This document shows, in pieces, positions 27,054 to 36,444 of a stretch of DNA of 64,000 nt. Position 1 is the first letter of the stretch; each line of letters starts with the position of its first letter. The translations under genes and the position numbers were made by a program. The notes beneath the pieces were generated by a model, which did not search any database, had not been told where the DNA came from, and saw nothing but the letters and a program-made list of their open reading frames with translations. This DNA comes from Belliella alkalica (GTDB taxonomy: Bacteria; Bacteroidota; Bacteroidia; Cytophagales; Cyclobacteriaceae). Location: contig NZ_JAKZGO010000002.1 of NCBI RefSeq assembly GCF_022549785.1, forward strand, positions 1 through 64,000, in the 5' to 3' direction.

Positions 27054-27941
27054 ATGAAAAGAGACGAAAAATACCCACTGTTGGCAAAACCCATAGCGAC
27101 CCAAGGAATCTATCAAAAGATTACCAAGGAGGATGGAAATTGGGAGTTTTTGAACTTTGAAGCCCGATTGATGAAAAAGGCTGAAGTTTGGAAAGGTTTT
27201 ACAGGGGAAAATGAATACGCGATTGTTCTACTTTCAGGGGATTTCAGTGTAGATTCTGACAAAGGTACATGGCAGACGAAAAACGGTAGAAAAGATGTTT
27301 TTTCTGGAATAGCCCATACACTTTATCTTCCGAGAAATACCAATTTTGAATTGAAAGCTGATTCTGATTTTCTCGACATTGCTTGTGGATGGTGTGAGAC
27401 TGACAGGGATTTTTCACCTTATTTCAAAACCCCCGAAATGGTTCAAATCGAAATCAGGGGTGGCGATAATGCCACCAGACAGATTAATGATCTTCTAGGT
27501 CCGGGATCGCCATGTCATCGACTCGTAGCGGTAGAAGTGTATACACCCTCGGGCAATTGGAGTTCTTTTCCAGCACACAAGCACGACGAGAGGATCCTTG
27601 ATAAAGATGGAAACTTATTGGAAGCGAGGTTGGAAGAAACATATTTTTATAAAATTGATAAACCTCAAGGCTACGCTATACAGCAAATCTATACACAAGA
27701 TAGAAGCCTAGATGAGATCGCTGTAGCTAGAAATAATGATGTTGTGTTGGTCCCAAAAGGTTACCATCCTGTTGTAGCTGGTCACGGTTACAATGTTTAT
27801 TATCTGAATTTCCTTACAGGCAGTGATCAGTCGCTTGCCAATACACCAGATCCAGACCATACTTGGATCTTTGATTCATGGAAAGGTAAGGATGCTAGAA
27901 TCCCAATGGTCACTGCTGAAATGAACGGTAAAAATGGATAA
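27054..27941 (+). CDS. iolB: 5-deoxy-glucuronate isomerase
   Basis: This 295-residue protein matches IolB, a bicupin that converts 5-deoxy-D-glucuronate to 2-deoxy-5-keto-D-gluconate. Recognisable parts are the N-terminal cupin (GENEYAIVLLSGDF, HTLYLPRN) and the C-terminal cupin (WSSFPAHKHDER with metal-binding histidines, LEETYFYKIDKPQGYAIQQI, VPKGYHPVVAGHGYNVYYLN, AxTPDPDHTWI-like end). Its last 8 bases overlap the iolC start, so the two are translated together. The length is normal for the family. Confidence 0.93.
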   Translation: MKRDEKYPLLAKPIATQGIYQKITKEDGNWEFLNFEARLMKKAEVWKGFTGENEYAIVLLSGDFSVDSDKGTWQTKNGRKDVFSGIAHTLYLPRNTNFELKADSDFLDIACGWCETDRDFSPYFKTPEMVQIEIRGGDNATRQINDLLGPGSPCHRLVAVEVYTPSGNWSSFPAHKHDERILDKDGNLLEARLEETYFYKIDKPQGYAIQQIYTQDRSLDEIAVARNNDVVLVPKGYHPVVAGHGYNVYYLNFLTGSDQSLANTPDPDHTWIFDSWKGKDARIPMVTAEMNGKNG

Positions 27942-28944
27942 GCAAAAAGATGTACTAACGATCGGTCGCTCTTCTATTGACCTTTACAGCCAACAGGTAG
28001 GAGCTGATTTTGTAGATATCAAAGGCTTTGATGCTTTTGTTGGTGGTTCTCCCTTGAATATTGCTACTGGATGCTCCAGGTTGGGCTTGAACTGTTCTTT
28101 GTTCACTGGGGTGGGAGAGGATAAGGTAGGAGATTTTATTTTGAATTTTCTTGAAAAGGAAAAAATTGACACCAATCACGTGGTGCGGATTCCCGGAGCC
28201 AGAAGCAGTGCTGTAGTATTGGGTATTCAGCCACCTGATAGGTTTCCATTGGTCTACTACAGAGATAATTGTGCGGATATTCAAATCACTATCGACCATG
28301 CCTTGCAAATAGCTTTTGAAGACTACAGATTGGTTGAAATCTCAGCTACTGCTTTGAGTAAAGAACCGAGTAAATCAACAGTTTTTTTCTCCGTAGAAAA
28401 GGCTTATTCTGAAAATATCCCTGTGGTTTTGGATATTGACTTCAGGGCAGATCAGTGGCATGATGTGAGGGCATTTGGGCTCAATGTCAGAGCGATTTTG
28501 CCAAAAGTGAAAATTGCGATAGGAACCGAAGAGGAGATTTTGGCTGCCATGCTCAAAGACCAAAGCCAGATCACGATCGAGCATCAACAGATTTCCGCAC
28601 CAAAAATCACAGGGGATGTCAATGAAGCTATTCAATCCATTTTGGAGACAGGAGTAGAAGTCCTATTGGTCAAAAGAGGTGCTCAGGGAGTGACGGTATA
28701 TACTTCAAAAGGTGAAATAATAGAAGTTCTTGGATTCCCAGTTGAGCCGCTCAATGTACTTGGAGCAGGGGATGCCTTTGCCTCAGGATTTATCTATGGT
28801 TATTTGCAAGGCTGGTCTTTGTACAAAGCATGCAGGATGGGAAATGCTAGTGGAGCTCAAGTAGTGCTGCAATCAGGTTGCGCCAACTTTATGCCTACTT
28901 TGGATGAATCCATGGCCTTTATAAAGTCCCATGGAGGTTTTTGA
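27934..28944 (+). CDS. iolC: 5-dehydro-2-deoxygluconokinase
   Basis: This 336-residue PfkB-family kinase carries the family signatures GFDAFVGGSPLNIATGCSRL near the N-terminus and NVLGAGDAFASGFIYGYL near the C-terminus, with the catalytic Asp in GAGD. It phosphorylates 2-deoxy-5-keto-D-gluconate and supplies the substrate of the aldolase encoded two genes upstream. It overlaps iolB by 8 bases. The protein lacks the C-terminal DUF2090 aldolase-like extension seen in some proteobacterial IolC, which fits with a separate aldolase gene here. Confidence 0.92.
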   Translation: MDKQKDVLTIGRSSIDLYSQQVGADFVDIKGFDAFVGGSPLNIATGCSRLGLNCSLFTGVGEDKVGDFILNFLEKEKIDTNHVVRIPGARSSAVVLGIQPPDRFPLVYYRDNCADIQITIDHALQIAFEDYRLVEISATALSKEPSKSTVFFSVEKAYSENIPVVLDIDFRADQWHDVRAFGLNVRAILPKVKIAIGTEEEILAAMLKDQSQITIEHQQISAPKITGDVNEAIQSILETGVEVLLVKRGAQGVTVYTSKGEIIEVLGFPVEPLNVLGAGDAFASGFIYGYLQGWSLYKACRMGNASGAQVVLQSGCANFMPTLDESMAFIKSHGGF

Positions 28945-28980
28945 AAAATAATTCTATCTAACCAACTGAAGAAAATATCA

Positions 28981-30846
28981 ATGAACACAATAAAACTAAC
29001 AGTAGCCCAAGCTTTGATCAGATTTCTTACGATGCAAAAAGTAGAAAGGGATGGTGTCGTACAACCATTTTTCGCTGGTTGTTTTGGGATATTTGGTCAT
29101 GGAAATGTTGGAGGAATTGGACAGGCTTTGCACCAAATGCCTGATTTCAAATACTACCAAAGTAGAAATGAACAAGCAATGGTACACACTGCTGCTGCTT
29201 TTGCCAAAATGAAAAATAGACTTTCCACATTTGCTTGCACTTCGTCCATTGGGCCAGGTGCTACCAATATGATTACCGCTGCTGCAGGGGCTACCATCAA
29301 TAGAATTCCTGTGCTACTATTACCTGGGGATATATTTTCAACAAGAAAAGTAGACCCGGTTTTACAACAGTTGGAAGCTTCCTATACACAAGATATATCG
29401 GTTAATGATTGCTTCAAGCCAATTTCAAAGTACTGGGATAGAATAAATAGACCTGAACAATTGATCAATTCTCTGCCGGCAGCAATGCGGGTTCTTACTT
29501 CACAGGATGAAACAGGGGCAGTTACAATCTGCCTTCCCCAAGATGTTCAGGCGGAATCTTTTGATTTTCCAGAGTCGTTTTTCGAAGAAAAAATTTGGTA
29601 CATCCCAAGGCCAGTTCCTGAATTTGAGCTATTGAAACGTGCTGCTGAACTGATCCGGAATTCGAAAAAACCGATGATCATCGCAGGAGGCGGAGTAATC
29701 TACAGTGAGGCAACAGATGAATTAAAAAATTTCATTGAGCAAACAGGTATTCCTGTTGGGGAGACTTTTGCTGGAAAAGGTGCTTTACCTTTTGATCATC
29801 CTTTGAATTTGGGAGCCACAGGTGCTACTGGAACGGAAGGTGCCAATGTAAACAGCACAGAAGCTGACTTGATCATTGGGATAGGAACTAGATACAGTGA
29901 TTTTACGACAGCTTCCAAAACAGCTTTCCAAAACAAGGAAGTCAAATTTATCAATATCAATATCGCTGCTTTTGATGCATTCAAACACGGTGCATTGTCG
30001 CTGACAGGGGATGCACGAGCCACTCTTGAAGCACTCTCCAAGCTTTTGGAAGGCTTTGAAACAGATATTTCTTATAGAAACAAAGCTGCGGAATTTAATA
30101 TTAGTTGGGATGAAAAAGTAAGCGAGGCTTATCTGCCAAATTCCGAGGACTTGATGTATCAATCCGAAGTCATAGGAGCAGTAAATGATTTCTCTGATCC
30201 AAAAGACGTAGTTCTATGTGCTGCGGGAAGCTTGCCTGGCGATCTTCATAAACTTTGGAGAACGCGAGATCCCAAAGGTTTTCATCTTGAATATGGTTTT
30301 TCTTGTATGGGTTATGAAATAGCGGGAGGTCTTGGTGCAAAGATGGCTTGCCCAGATCGGGAGATATACGTGATGGTTGGAGATGGAAGCTACTTGATGA
30401 TGGGAACAGAAATCGTCACTTCCATTCAGGAAGGCTATAAGCTGACGATTATTTTGATCAATAACAATGGCTATGCAAGTATTGGAGGCTTATCAAAATC
30501 ACTCGGAACAGAAGGTTTTGGCACTTCCTATCAATACAGAAACCCAGAATCAGGACAGCTTGACGGTGGTTTTTTGCCAGTTGATTTGGCAGAAAATGTG
30601 CGAAGCCTAGGAGCAGAATTAATTAAAGCAGAGAACATTCATAGCCTCAAGGACGCTTTGAAGCAAGCCAAAGAATACAGCAAGACAACTGTGATCTATG
30701 TAGAAACGAAGCCAGAAAGAAAACTTGCTGGGTATGGACATGCCTGGTGGGAAGTGCCAGTGTCGGAAGTTTCTGAAAAAGATTCTGTTAAAGATGCCTT
30801 TGGCAAAATGAAGGAAAATCAAAAGAAGCAGAGATATTTTAATTGA
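28981..30846 (+). CDS. iolD: 3D-(3,5/4)-trihydroxycyclohexane-1,2-dione acylhydrolase
   Basis: This 621-residue protein belongs to the thiamine-diphosphate enzyme family. It shows the N-terminal pyrimidine-binding part (FACTSSIGPGATNMITAAAG), the central domain (KKPMIIAGGGVIYSEA) and the C-terminal cofactor-binding motif (MVGDGSYLMM followed by ILINNNGYASIGGL). IolD opens the inositol ring by hydrolysing the dione to 5-deoxy-D-glucuronate. The length and domain order are normal. It follows iolC after 36 bases. Confidence 0.95.
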   Translation: MNTIKLTVAQALIRFLTMQKVERDGVVQPFFAGCFGIFGHGNVGGIGQALHQMPDFKYYQSRNEQAMVHTAAAFAKMKNRLSTFACTSSIGPGATNMITAAAGATINRIPVLLLPGDIFSTRKVDPVLQQLEASYTQDISVNDCFKPISKYWDRINRPEQLINSLPAAMRVLTSQDETGAVTICLPQDVQAESFDFPESFFEEKIWYIPRPVPEFELLKRAAELIRNSKKPMIIAGGGVIYSEATDELKNFIEQTGIPVGETFAGKGALPFDHPLNLGATGATGTEGANVNSTEADLIIGIGTRYSDFTTASKTAFQNKEVKFININIAAFDAFKHGALSLTGDARATLEALSKLLEGFETDISYRNKAAEFNISWDEKVSEAYLPNSEDLMYQSEVIGAVNDFSDPKDVVLCAAGSLPGDLHKLWRTRDPKGFHLEYGFSCMGYEIAGGLGAKMACPDREIYVMVGDGSYLMMGTEIVTSIQEGYKLTIILINNNGYASIGGLSKSLGTEGFGTSYQYRNPESGQLDGGFLPVDLAENVRSLGAELIKAENIHSLKDALKQAKEYSKTTVIYVETKPERKLAGYGHAWWEVPVSEVSEKDSVKDAFGKMKENQKKQRYFN

Positions 30847-30890
30847 TCTGATCAAATTACCCTTAGCAACCTAACCCAAAAAATCATCCA

Positions 30891-32474
30891 ATGGTACTTA
30901 CCATCGTCAGTTTTGTAGGCTTTACGCTCTTCGTGGCTTTTTATTCTTGGTACAAAACCAGAAATGAAAATCTTTCCACACAAGAAGGGTATTTTTTAGG
31001 CGGTAAAAGTCTAACTGGTGTAGTCATAGCAGGATCCATGATCATGACCAATATTTCTACCGAGCATTTGGTAGGAATGAATGGGTCTTCTTACAAAAAT
31101 GGATTTATCATCGTTGCTTGGGAAGTGACTTCTGCTTTGGCTTTGATTTTGGCTGCACTGTATTTTGTGCCGAAATATCTCAAGATGGGACTTATCACCA
31201 TTCCCCAATATTTGGAAGAGCGATTTGATGCTTCTACGAGGTCTTTGGTTGCATTTTTTCTTCTGGTTTCATTTGCGGTGACATTATTGCCCATTGTTCT
31301 TTATACAGGGGCGATTAATCTTGAAAGTCTCTTCGAAATCTCCGAGTTACTGGGTGTAAGTCATCAGGAAGGAATTTGGATCACTGTATTGTTTGTAGGG
31401 GTTTTAGGGTCTATCTATGCGATTTTTGGGGGGCTCAAGGCAGTTGCTGTTTCTGATACAATCAACGGTTATGGTCTTTTGCTGGGGGGGATTTTGATTC
31501 CGCTGATTGCCTTGGTCTTTATCGGGGATGGGAATCCTGTTGATGGTATTGTCAAAGTTTTTGAACATTCACCGGAGAAGTTCAGCGTAATTGGGGATTC
31601 TGACTCTGTATTGCCCTTTGAAACATTATTCACAGGGTTGATCATCAATCAAATTTATTTCTGGTGTATGAATCAAACGATCTTACAGCGTGCTTTGGGT
31701 GCAAAAAGCTTAGTGGAAGCCCAAAAAGGCCTTTTGCTAACTGGAGCTCTGAAGTTGTTTGTTCCTTTCATTATCGTGTTGCCAGGGGTTATTGGGTTTT
31801 ATTATTTCGGTGATGCATTGATGGACAATCAAGATCTGGTATATCCTGCATTGGTCAAGAAAGTCCTTCCAGTTGGTTTTACGGGAGTCTTTGCAGCAGT
31901 GTTGATGGGGGCTGTTTTGAGCACTTTCAATAGTGTTTTGAATAGTGCTTCGACCATTTTCAGCATAGATATATATAAAAGGATGATTTTCCCAAAAGTC
32001 TCAGACAGGAATTTGGTCCGGGCAGGGAAGGTGTCAGCGACAGTACTCGCTATCATAGCAATTGTGGCAGCACCAATGGTCTCCAATGCCCCTGAAGGAT
32101 TGTTTCAGTTGCTGCAACAGCTCAATGGGATTTTCTTTATACCGATCGCATCGATCATGTTAGCGGGGTTTCTGACCAAAAAAGTAACCGCTCTAGCGGC
32201 AAAAGTTGCCTTGGTCATTGGGTTGATTTTCTATATCATGGTCACTTTTGTTTTGAAGTTGGATATTCATTTTGTGCATGTGTGGGGCATAGAGTTTTTG
32301 CTCAATTGTACCATCATGTTGGTGATATCCTACCTGATTCCTTCACCAGAAAATATTGTGAAAAAATACCCTCTTGGAAATTACAAAATGCAAGGTTGGA
32401 AATATGCGGGATTGGTGTCCACCATTTTGGTCATCATTACCATTGCCGTCTATATCATATTTGGTTCAATTTAA
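30891..32474 (+). CDS. Sodium:solute symporter, probable inositol transporter
   Basis: This 527-residue inner-membrane protein has about 13-14 hydrophobic helices and solute:sodium symporter family features (YFLGGKSLTGVVIAGSMIMTNIS, GSIYAIFGGLKAVAVSDTING, GAVLSTFNSVLNSASTIFSIDIY). It lies between iolD and iolA, 44 bases after the former, so it is probably the inner-membrane inositol importer. Members of this family also carry glucose, galactose or sialic acid; the substrate is inferred from the operon. Confidence 0.88.
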   Translation: MVLTIVSFVGFTLFVAFYSWYKTRNENLSTQEGYFLGGKSLTGVVIAGSMIMTNISTEHLVGMNGSSYKNGFIIVAWEVTSALALILAALYFVPKYLKMGLITIPQYLEERFDASTRSLVAFFLLVSFAVTLLPIVLYTGAINLESLFEISELLGVSHQEGIWITVLFVGVLGSIYAIFGGLKAVAVSDTINGYGLLLGGILIPLIALVFIGDGNPVDGIVKVFEHSPEKFSVIGDSDSVLPFETLFTGLIINQIYFWCMNQTILQRALGAKSLVEAQKGLLLTGALKLFVPFIIVLPGVIGFYYFGDALMDNQDLVYPALVKKVLPVGFTGVFAAVLMGAVLSTFNSVLNSASTIFSIDIYKRMIFPKVSDRNLVRAGKVSATVLAIIAIVAAPMVSNAPEGLFQLLQQLNGIFFIPIASIMLAGFLTKKVTALAAKVALVIGLIFYIMVTFVLKLDIHFVHVWGIEFLLNCTIMLVISYLIPSPENIVKKYPLGNYKMQGWKYAGLVSTILVIITIAVYIIFGSI

Positions 32475-32489
32475 ATTTTAAAAAATAGA

Positions 32490-33965
32490 ATGGAAAAACT
32501 TAAAAACTATATCAATGGCCGATGGGTAGAGAGTGCCGCTCATCAGGCCTCTTCTGTCGTCAATCCCGCCACTCAAGAGGTCTTGGGACAAGTTCCTTTG
32601 GGAATAGGCACAGCAAAGGATCTGGACGAAGCTGTAAAACACGCCCATGATGCTTATCTGGAATGGAGAAATGTACCCGTCATGCAGCGGGTTCAGCCAC
32701 TGTACAAGCTCAAGGCGCTCTTGGAGCAAAATCAAGAAGAAATTTCAAGAATAATAACCCTCGAATGTGGTAAGACGATTGTTGAATCTAGAGCAGAATT
32801 GCAGCGTGCTATAGAAAATGTTGAGACAGCTTGTGCTACACCAACTTTGATTCAAAGTGAATTTTCTGAAAACATAGCTAGGGGTGTGGATGAGTTTATG
32901 ATTCGACAGCCTTTGGGGGTTTGCGTTTGTATCGCACCTTTCAATTTCCCTGGAATGATTCCTTTTTGGTTTTTGCCCTATGCCATTGCTTGTGGCAATT
33001 CTTTTATTCTCAAGCCTTCCGAAAAGGTTCCTTTGACTATGATGAAGGTTTTTGAATTGATGGAAAATATCGGACTTCCAGACGGACTGGTGAACCTTGT
33101 CCATGGTGGCAAGGAGACCGTAGATGCGATGTTGGAGCATCCCAAAGTAAAGGCGGTGAGTTTTGTTGGTTCTACGAATATTGCCAGATACATATACAGC
33201 AAAGGAGCCGCCAATGGTAAGCGTGTCCAAGCTCAGGGAGGAGCAAAGAACCCTGTAGTCATTATGCCTGATGCAGACTTGGATGTTACAGCAAATATCA
33301 TTGCCGATAGTGTATATGGATGTGCTGGACAAAGATGCCTTGCAGCATCAAACATTATTACTGTCGGAGATGACAATGGGAAGATCAAGGAAAGCCTTTA
33401 TGAAGCTGCCAAGAAAAAAGTCACTGGCTTTGGCTTGGATGAGGCAGTAGAGATGGGACCTGTCATTTCTTCTCAAAGCAAATCAAGGGTAGAAATGTTG
33501 TTAGAACAAGGAATTGGAGAAGGGGCAAATTTACTCTTAGATGGAAGGGGATATCAGGTATCAGGATATCAAAAAGGAAACTTTATAGCCCCTACTATTC
33601 TGGAAGGACTTCCTCTTGGAGGGGAGTTGGTGAAGACTGAGATTTTTGGCCCTGTGATGAGTCTATTGTCTATGAAGGATATTGAGCAAGCTATTTCCTT
33701 TATCAATTCAAACAATTATGGAAATATGGCATGTCTCTTTACAAGCAGTGGTGCGAGTGCGAGAAAATTCAGAAATGAAGCAGATGCGGGTAACATAGGG
33801 ATCAATATAGGTGTCGCTGCACCAATGGCACAATTCCCTTTCAGTGGATGGAATGATAGTTTTTTTGGTGATCTACATGGTCAGGGAAGACATGGGATAG
33901 AGTTTTTTACCCAGACAAAAGTAGTTATAGAACGTTGGCCGCGCGAGTGGACTAGAAAATTTTAA
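32490..33965 (+). CDS. iolA: CoA-acylating (methyl)malonate-semialdehyde dehydrogenase
   Basis: This 491-residue aldehyde dehydrogenase has the MmsA/IolA features: PLGVCVCIAPFNFPGMIPFW near the substrate entry, NAD-binding VSFVGSTNIARYIY, and the catalytic cysteine in YGCAGQRCLAAS. In the inositol pathway it turns malonate semialdehyde into acetyl-CoA and CO2. It starts 15 bases after the symporter gene. The N-terminal half has a long open minus-strand frame, which I treat as a shadow. Confidence 0.93.
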   Translation: MEKLKNYINGRWVESAAHQASSVVNPATQEVLGQVPLGIGTAKDLDEAVKHAHDAYLEWRNVPVMQRVQPLYKLKALLEQNQEEISRIITLECGKTIVESRAELQRAIENVETACATPTLIQSEFSENIARGVDEFMIRQPLGVCVCIAPFNFPGMIPFWFLPYAIACGNSFILKPSEKVPLTMMKVFELMENIGLPDGLVNLVHGGKETVDAMLEHPKVKAVSFVGSTNIARYIYSKGAANGKRVQAQGGAKNPVVIMPDADLDVTANIIADSVYGCAGQRCLAASNIITVGDDNGKIKESLYEAAKKKVTGFGLDEAVEMGPVISSQSKSRVEMLLEQGIGEGANLLLDGRGYQVSGYQKGNFIAPTILEGLPLGGELVKTEIFGPVMSLLSMKDIEQAISFINSNNYGNMACLFTSSGASARKFRNEADAGNIGINIGVAAPMAQFPFSGWNDSFFGDLHGQGRHGIEFFTQTKVVIERWPREWTRKF

Positions 33966-33977
33966 ACATTATACAAA

Positions 33978-34877
33978 ATGATAAAAGTAGCAAATGCCCC
34001 GTGTTCATGGGGAGCTTTGGAATTTGACCTTGAAGGGCAATCCAAAGGATATGCAGAAGTTTTGACAGAAATGAAGACTTCTGGATATGTCGGTACTGAG
34101 CTTGGAGATTGGGGTTTTATGCCTACAGACCCTCAAGAGCTCCAAAAAGTCATTTCTGATAAAGGATTTTGGATACCAGGGGCTTTTGTTCCGGTAGCTT
34201 TGGCCAAGGAAGAAGCGCATTCGGATGGTGTCGAGAAGGCATTACAGGTAGCAAAACTATTGGTAGAAGCAGGTTTTGAAGATGCATTTATTGTCTTAGC
34301 TGATGAAAACGGCTCTATTCCAAGTCGAACTCAAAATGCAGGTAGAATAGGAGAAGGAATGGGATTGAGCACTGAAGAATGGGAAGTATTTGCCAAAGGT
34401 GCGAATAGAATTGCGAAAGAGGTGAAGGAAAAATATGGTTTACGTACTGTTTTTCATCACCACTGCGCAGGCTATGTAGAGACAGAGGAAGAGATCGACT
34501 TGCTGATGGAAAAGACCGATCCTGATTTATTGGGGCTATGTTTGGATATGGGACATTGCATGTTTGGTGGTGGAGATCCAGTTCGTGTACTCAAAAACCA
34601 CTACAACAGGATATGGCATGTTCATTTCAAAGACTTTGATCCTAAAATTGGAGAAAAGAGTAGTTCAAAACAGTGGGATTACTTTGAATCTGTAAAGCAG
34701 GGGGTTTTCTGTAAGTTGGGAGAAGGTGCTGTCGATTTTGCTACAATCGTAGAAATGCTTCAAAATAATGGATACACAGGCTGGATTGTAGTAGAGCAAG
34801 ATGTCTTACCTGGGATGGGTAGCCCTTTGCTTTGCGCGGAACACAATCGGAAATACCTCCAAAATCTAGGTCTATAA
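33978..34877 (+). CDS. iolE: Inosose dehydratase-type TIM-barrel protein
   Basis: This 299-residue protein of the sugar phosphate isomerase/epimerase (AP endonuclease 2-like) fold starts with NAPCSWGALEFD, and has GYVGTELGDWGFMP, FHHHCAGYVETEEEID, GLCLDMGHCMFGGGDP and HVHFKDFDP, all matching IolE. It removes water from scyllo-inosose to give the dione that IolD cleaves. It lies 12 bases after iolA. An isomerase role (IolI-like) is a second possibility, but the N-A-P-x-S-W-G motif and operon favour IolE. Confidence 0.87.
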   Translation: MIKVANAPCSWGALEFDLEGQSKGYAEVLTEMKTSGYVGTELGDWGFMPTDPQELQKVISDKGFWIPGAFVPVALAKEEAHSDGVEKALQVAKLLVEAGFEDAFIVLADENGSIPSRTQNAGRIGEGMGLSTEEWEVFAKGANRIAKEVKEKYGLRTVFHHHCAGYVETEEEIDLLMEKTDPDLLGLCLDMGHCMFGGGDPVRVLKNHYNRIWHVHFKDFDPKIGEKSSSKQWDYFESVKQGVFCKLGEGAVDFATIVEMLQNNGYTGWIVVEQDVLPGMGSPLLCAEHNRKYLQNLGL

Positions 34878-34973
34878 TGAATATAACCCCTTTGTCTGTG
34901 TCCTCACAGACCAAATTTAGTGCCCCCACAAATCAAAGTTAAGTCTCAGTAAGTCATTAAAGTCAAAAACGTC

Positions 34974-36008
34974 ATGAAAAATATAAAAGTAGGAGTGATC
35001 GGAATGGGAAGGATTGGAAAGATTCATTTCGATAACCTAAAAAACCAAATCGAGCATGTAGAAGTGCTGGCAATCTCAGATCCTTTTTTTACAAAAAATG
35101 TAGGTGTTCCCAACATTAGTTCAGAAGAATTGATTCAGCACAAGGATATTGAAGCTGTGATTATTTGTTCTCCTACGGATACACATGCTGACTACATCTC
35201 TTTATGCGCCAAAGCGGGTAAGCATGTTTTTTGTGAAAAGCCACATGATTTATCTGTCAACAGGGTTTTGGAAACTTTGCAGGAAGTAAGAGATTCTGGC
35301 GTGAAACTAATGTTGGGGTTTAATAGAAGATTTGATCCAAATTTCCAAAAAATAAGGTCATTGGTTCAGCAAGGTGAAATTGGAGATGTGCATCTACTGA
35401 AGATTACTAGTAGGGATCCTGCGCCACCTTCTTTAGAATACTTAAAAAGTTCTGGAGGAATGTTTTTGGACATGACTATTCATGATTTTGATATGGCAAG
35501 GTTTATCATGGGAAAAGAAGTTGGGGAAGTTTATGCCGTTGCGGGTGCTTTTACTTCAGAAAGTGTGCAAGAGGCTAATGATATTGATACTGCAGTTATC
35601 ACATTAAAATATGAAGATGGTACAATGGCGGTGATTGACAATAGTCGTAAAGCAATTTATGGTTATGATCAAAGGTTGGAGATTTTTGGATCAAAAGGAA
35701 TGGCGAAAGTTGATAATAACAAGCCAGATACACATGTTCTCTATAACGAATATGGAGCCCATGGTGCATTGCCTTTGAATTTCTTTATGGAAAGATACAC
35801 CATGTCTTACAAAGTGGAAATGCAAAAATTCATAGAGGCACTAGTTGATGATCAGCCACTTCCTATCTCTGGAATTGACGGGCTCAAAGCAATGATGATT
35901 GCACTTGCTGCCCAGTTGTCAATCGCTGAAAACAGACCAGTTACAATTAAGGAAATTTCGGAAGAAAAAGTAGGTAGGGAATATACTGAGCAAATTATTG
36001 TAAAGTAA
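34974..36008 (+). CDS. iolG: Inositol 2-dehydrogenase
   Basis: This 344-residue Gfo/Idh/MocA-family oxidoreductase has the NAD-binding start VGVIGMGRIGKIHFDNL, the conserved catalytic lysine in HVFCEKPHDLS, and GFNRRFDPNF, SGGMFLDMTIHDFDMARF and DNSRKAIYGYDQR, as in inositol 2-dehydrogenases. It oxidises myo-inositol to scyllo-inosose, the first step of the pathway. It ends the operon and is separated from iolE by 96 bases. No clear terminator follows, so transcription may run on towards the second susC. Confidence 0.9.
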   Translation: MKNIKVGVIGMGRIGKIHFDNLKNQIEHVEVLAISDPFFTKNVGVPNISSEELIQHKDIEAVIICSPTDTHADYISLCAKAGKHVFCEKPHDLSVNRVLETLQEVRDSGVKLMLGFNRRFDPNFQKIRSLVQQGEIGDVHLLKITSRDPAPPSLEYLKSSGGMFLDMTIHDFDMARFIMGKEVGEVYAVAGAFTSESVQEANDIDTAVITLKYEDGTMAVIDNSRKAIYGYDQRLEIFGSKGMAKVDNNKPDTHVLYNEYGAHGALPLNFFMERYTMSYKVEMQKFIEALVDDQPLPISGIDGLKAMMIALAAQLSIAENRPVTIKEISEEKVGREYTEQIIVK

Positions 36009-36444
36009 TGCTGTTTTAAGATGTAAATATATTAGGAATAAGTGTCATGCAAACCTTTGCATAAATCAAGCTTGTTACAGAGGGAAATTGTTACTAATAT
36101 AGCATAGGCATTAGCCAATAAATATGGTGTAAATAAAGGAGCAAGGTTAATAATTATGTATTTATGGTTAAGACTGAAAGTGAGAATATATTACTCATTT
36201 GACCTTCAAAGTTGCAAAAAAATGTATTGCCCAAAAACCTAATCACTATAGTTTAGTCTCCAAAAAAAACATTTAAAAAAATCTAAAACGTGCTAAATAG
36301 TTGATTTAAGAAAAATCAATCAATGGAAAATTCATGCCTAAACCCTAAAGAAAATAATTGTGAAGGACTTTAAAACTCGAAAAGTGGTTTTTCAGGATTC
36401 ATGATCTGAACTAAGAAACGACAATAACAATAAACCAAATCAAA
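36009..36444. other. Spacer between iolG and the second susC
   Basis: No gene is supported in these 436 bases. The left end holds the second copy of the ATGCAAACCTTTGCAT palindrome. I see no strong terminator after iolG. The rest is A/T-rich leader sequence, long for a susC transcript. Confidence 0.55.
36047..36062. promoter_or_regulatory. LacI-type operator, copy 2 (iolG-susC spacer)
   Basis: The 16-mer ATGCAAACCTTTGCAT is identical to the site at 25991-26006 in the inositol promoter. It lies 39 bases after iolG and about 380 bases before susC. An exact copy of a perfect palindrome at a second promoter region is good evidence of shared control by one LacI-family protein. Confidence 0.72.

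Noticed and set aside
32745-33332. 195-codon minus-strand frame inside iolA
   Set aside because: It is antisense to the conserved iolA coding sequence, has no recognisable domain and reflects codon use of the real gene.
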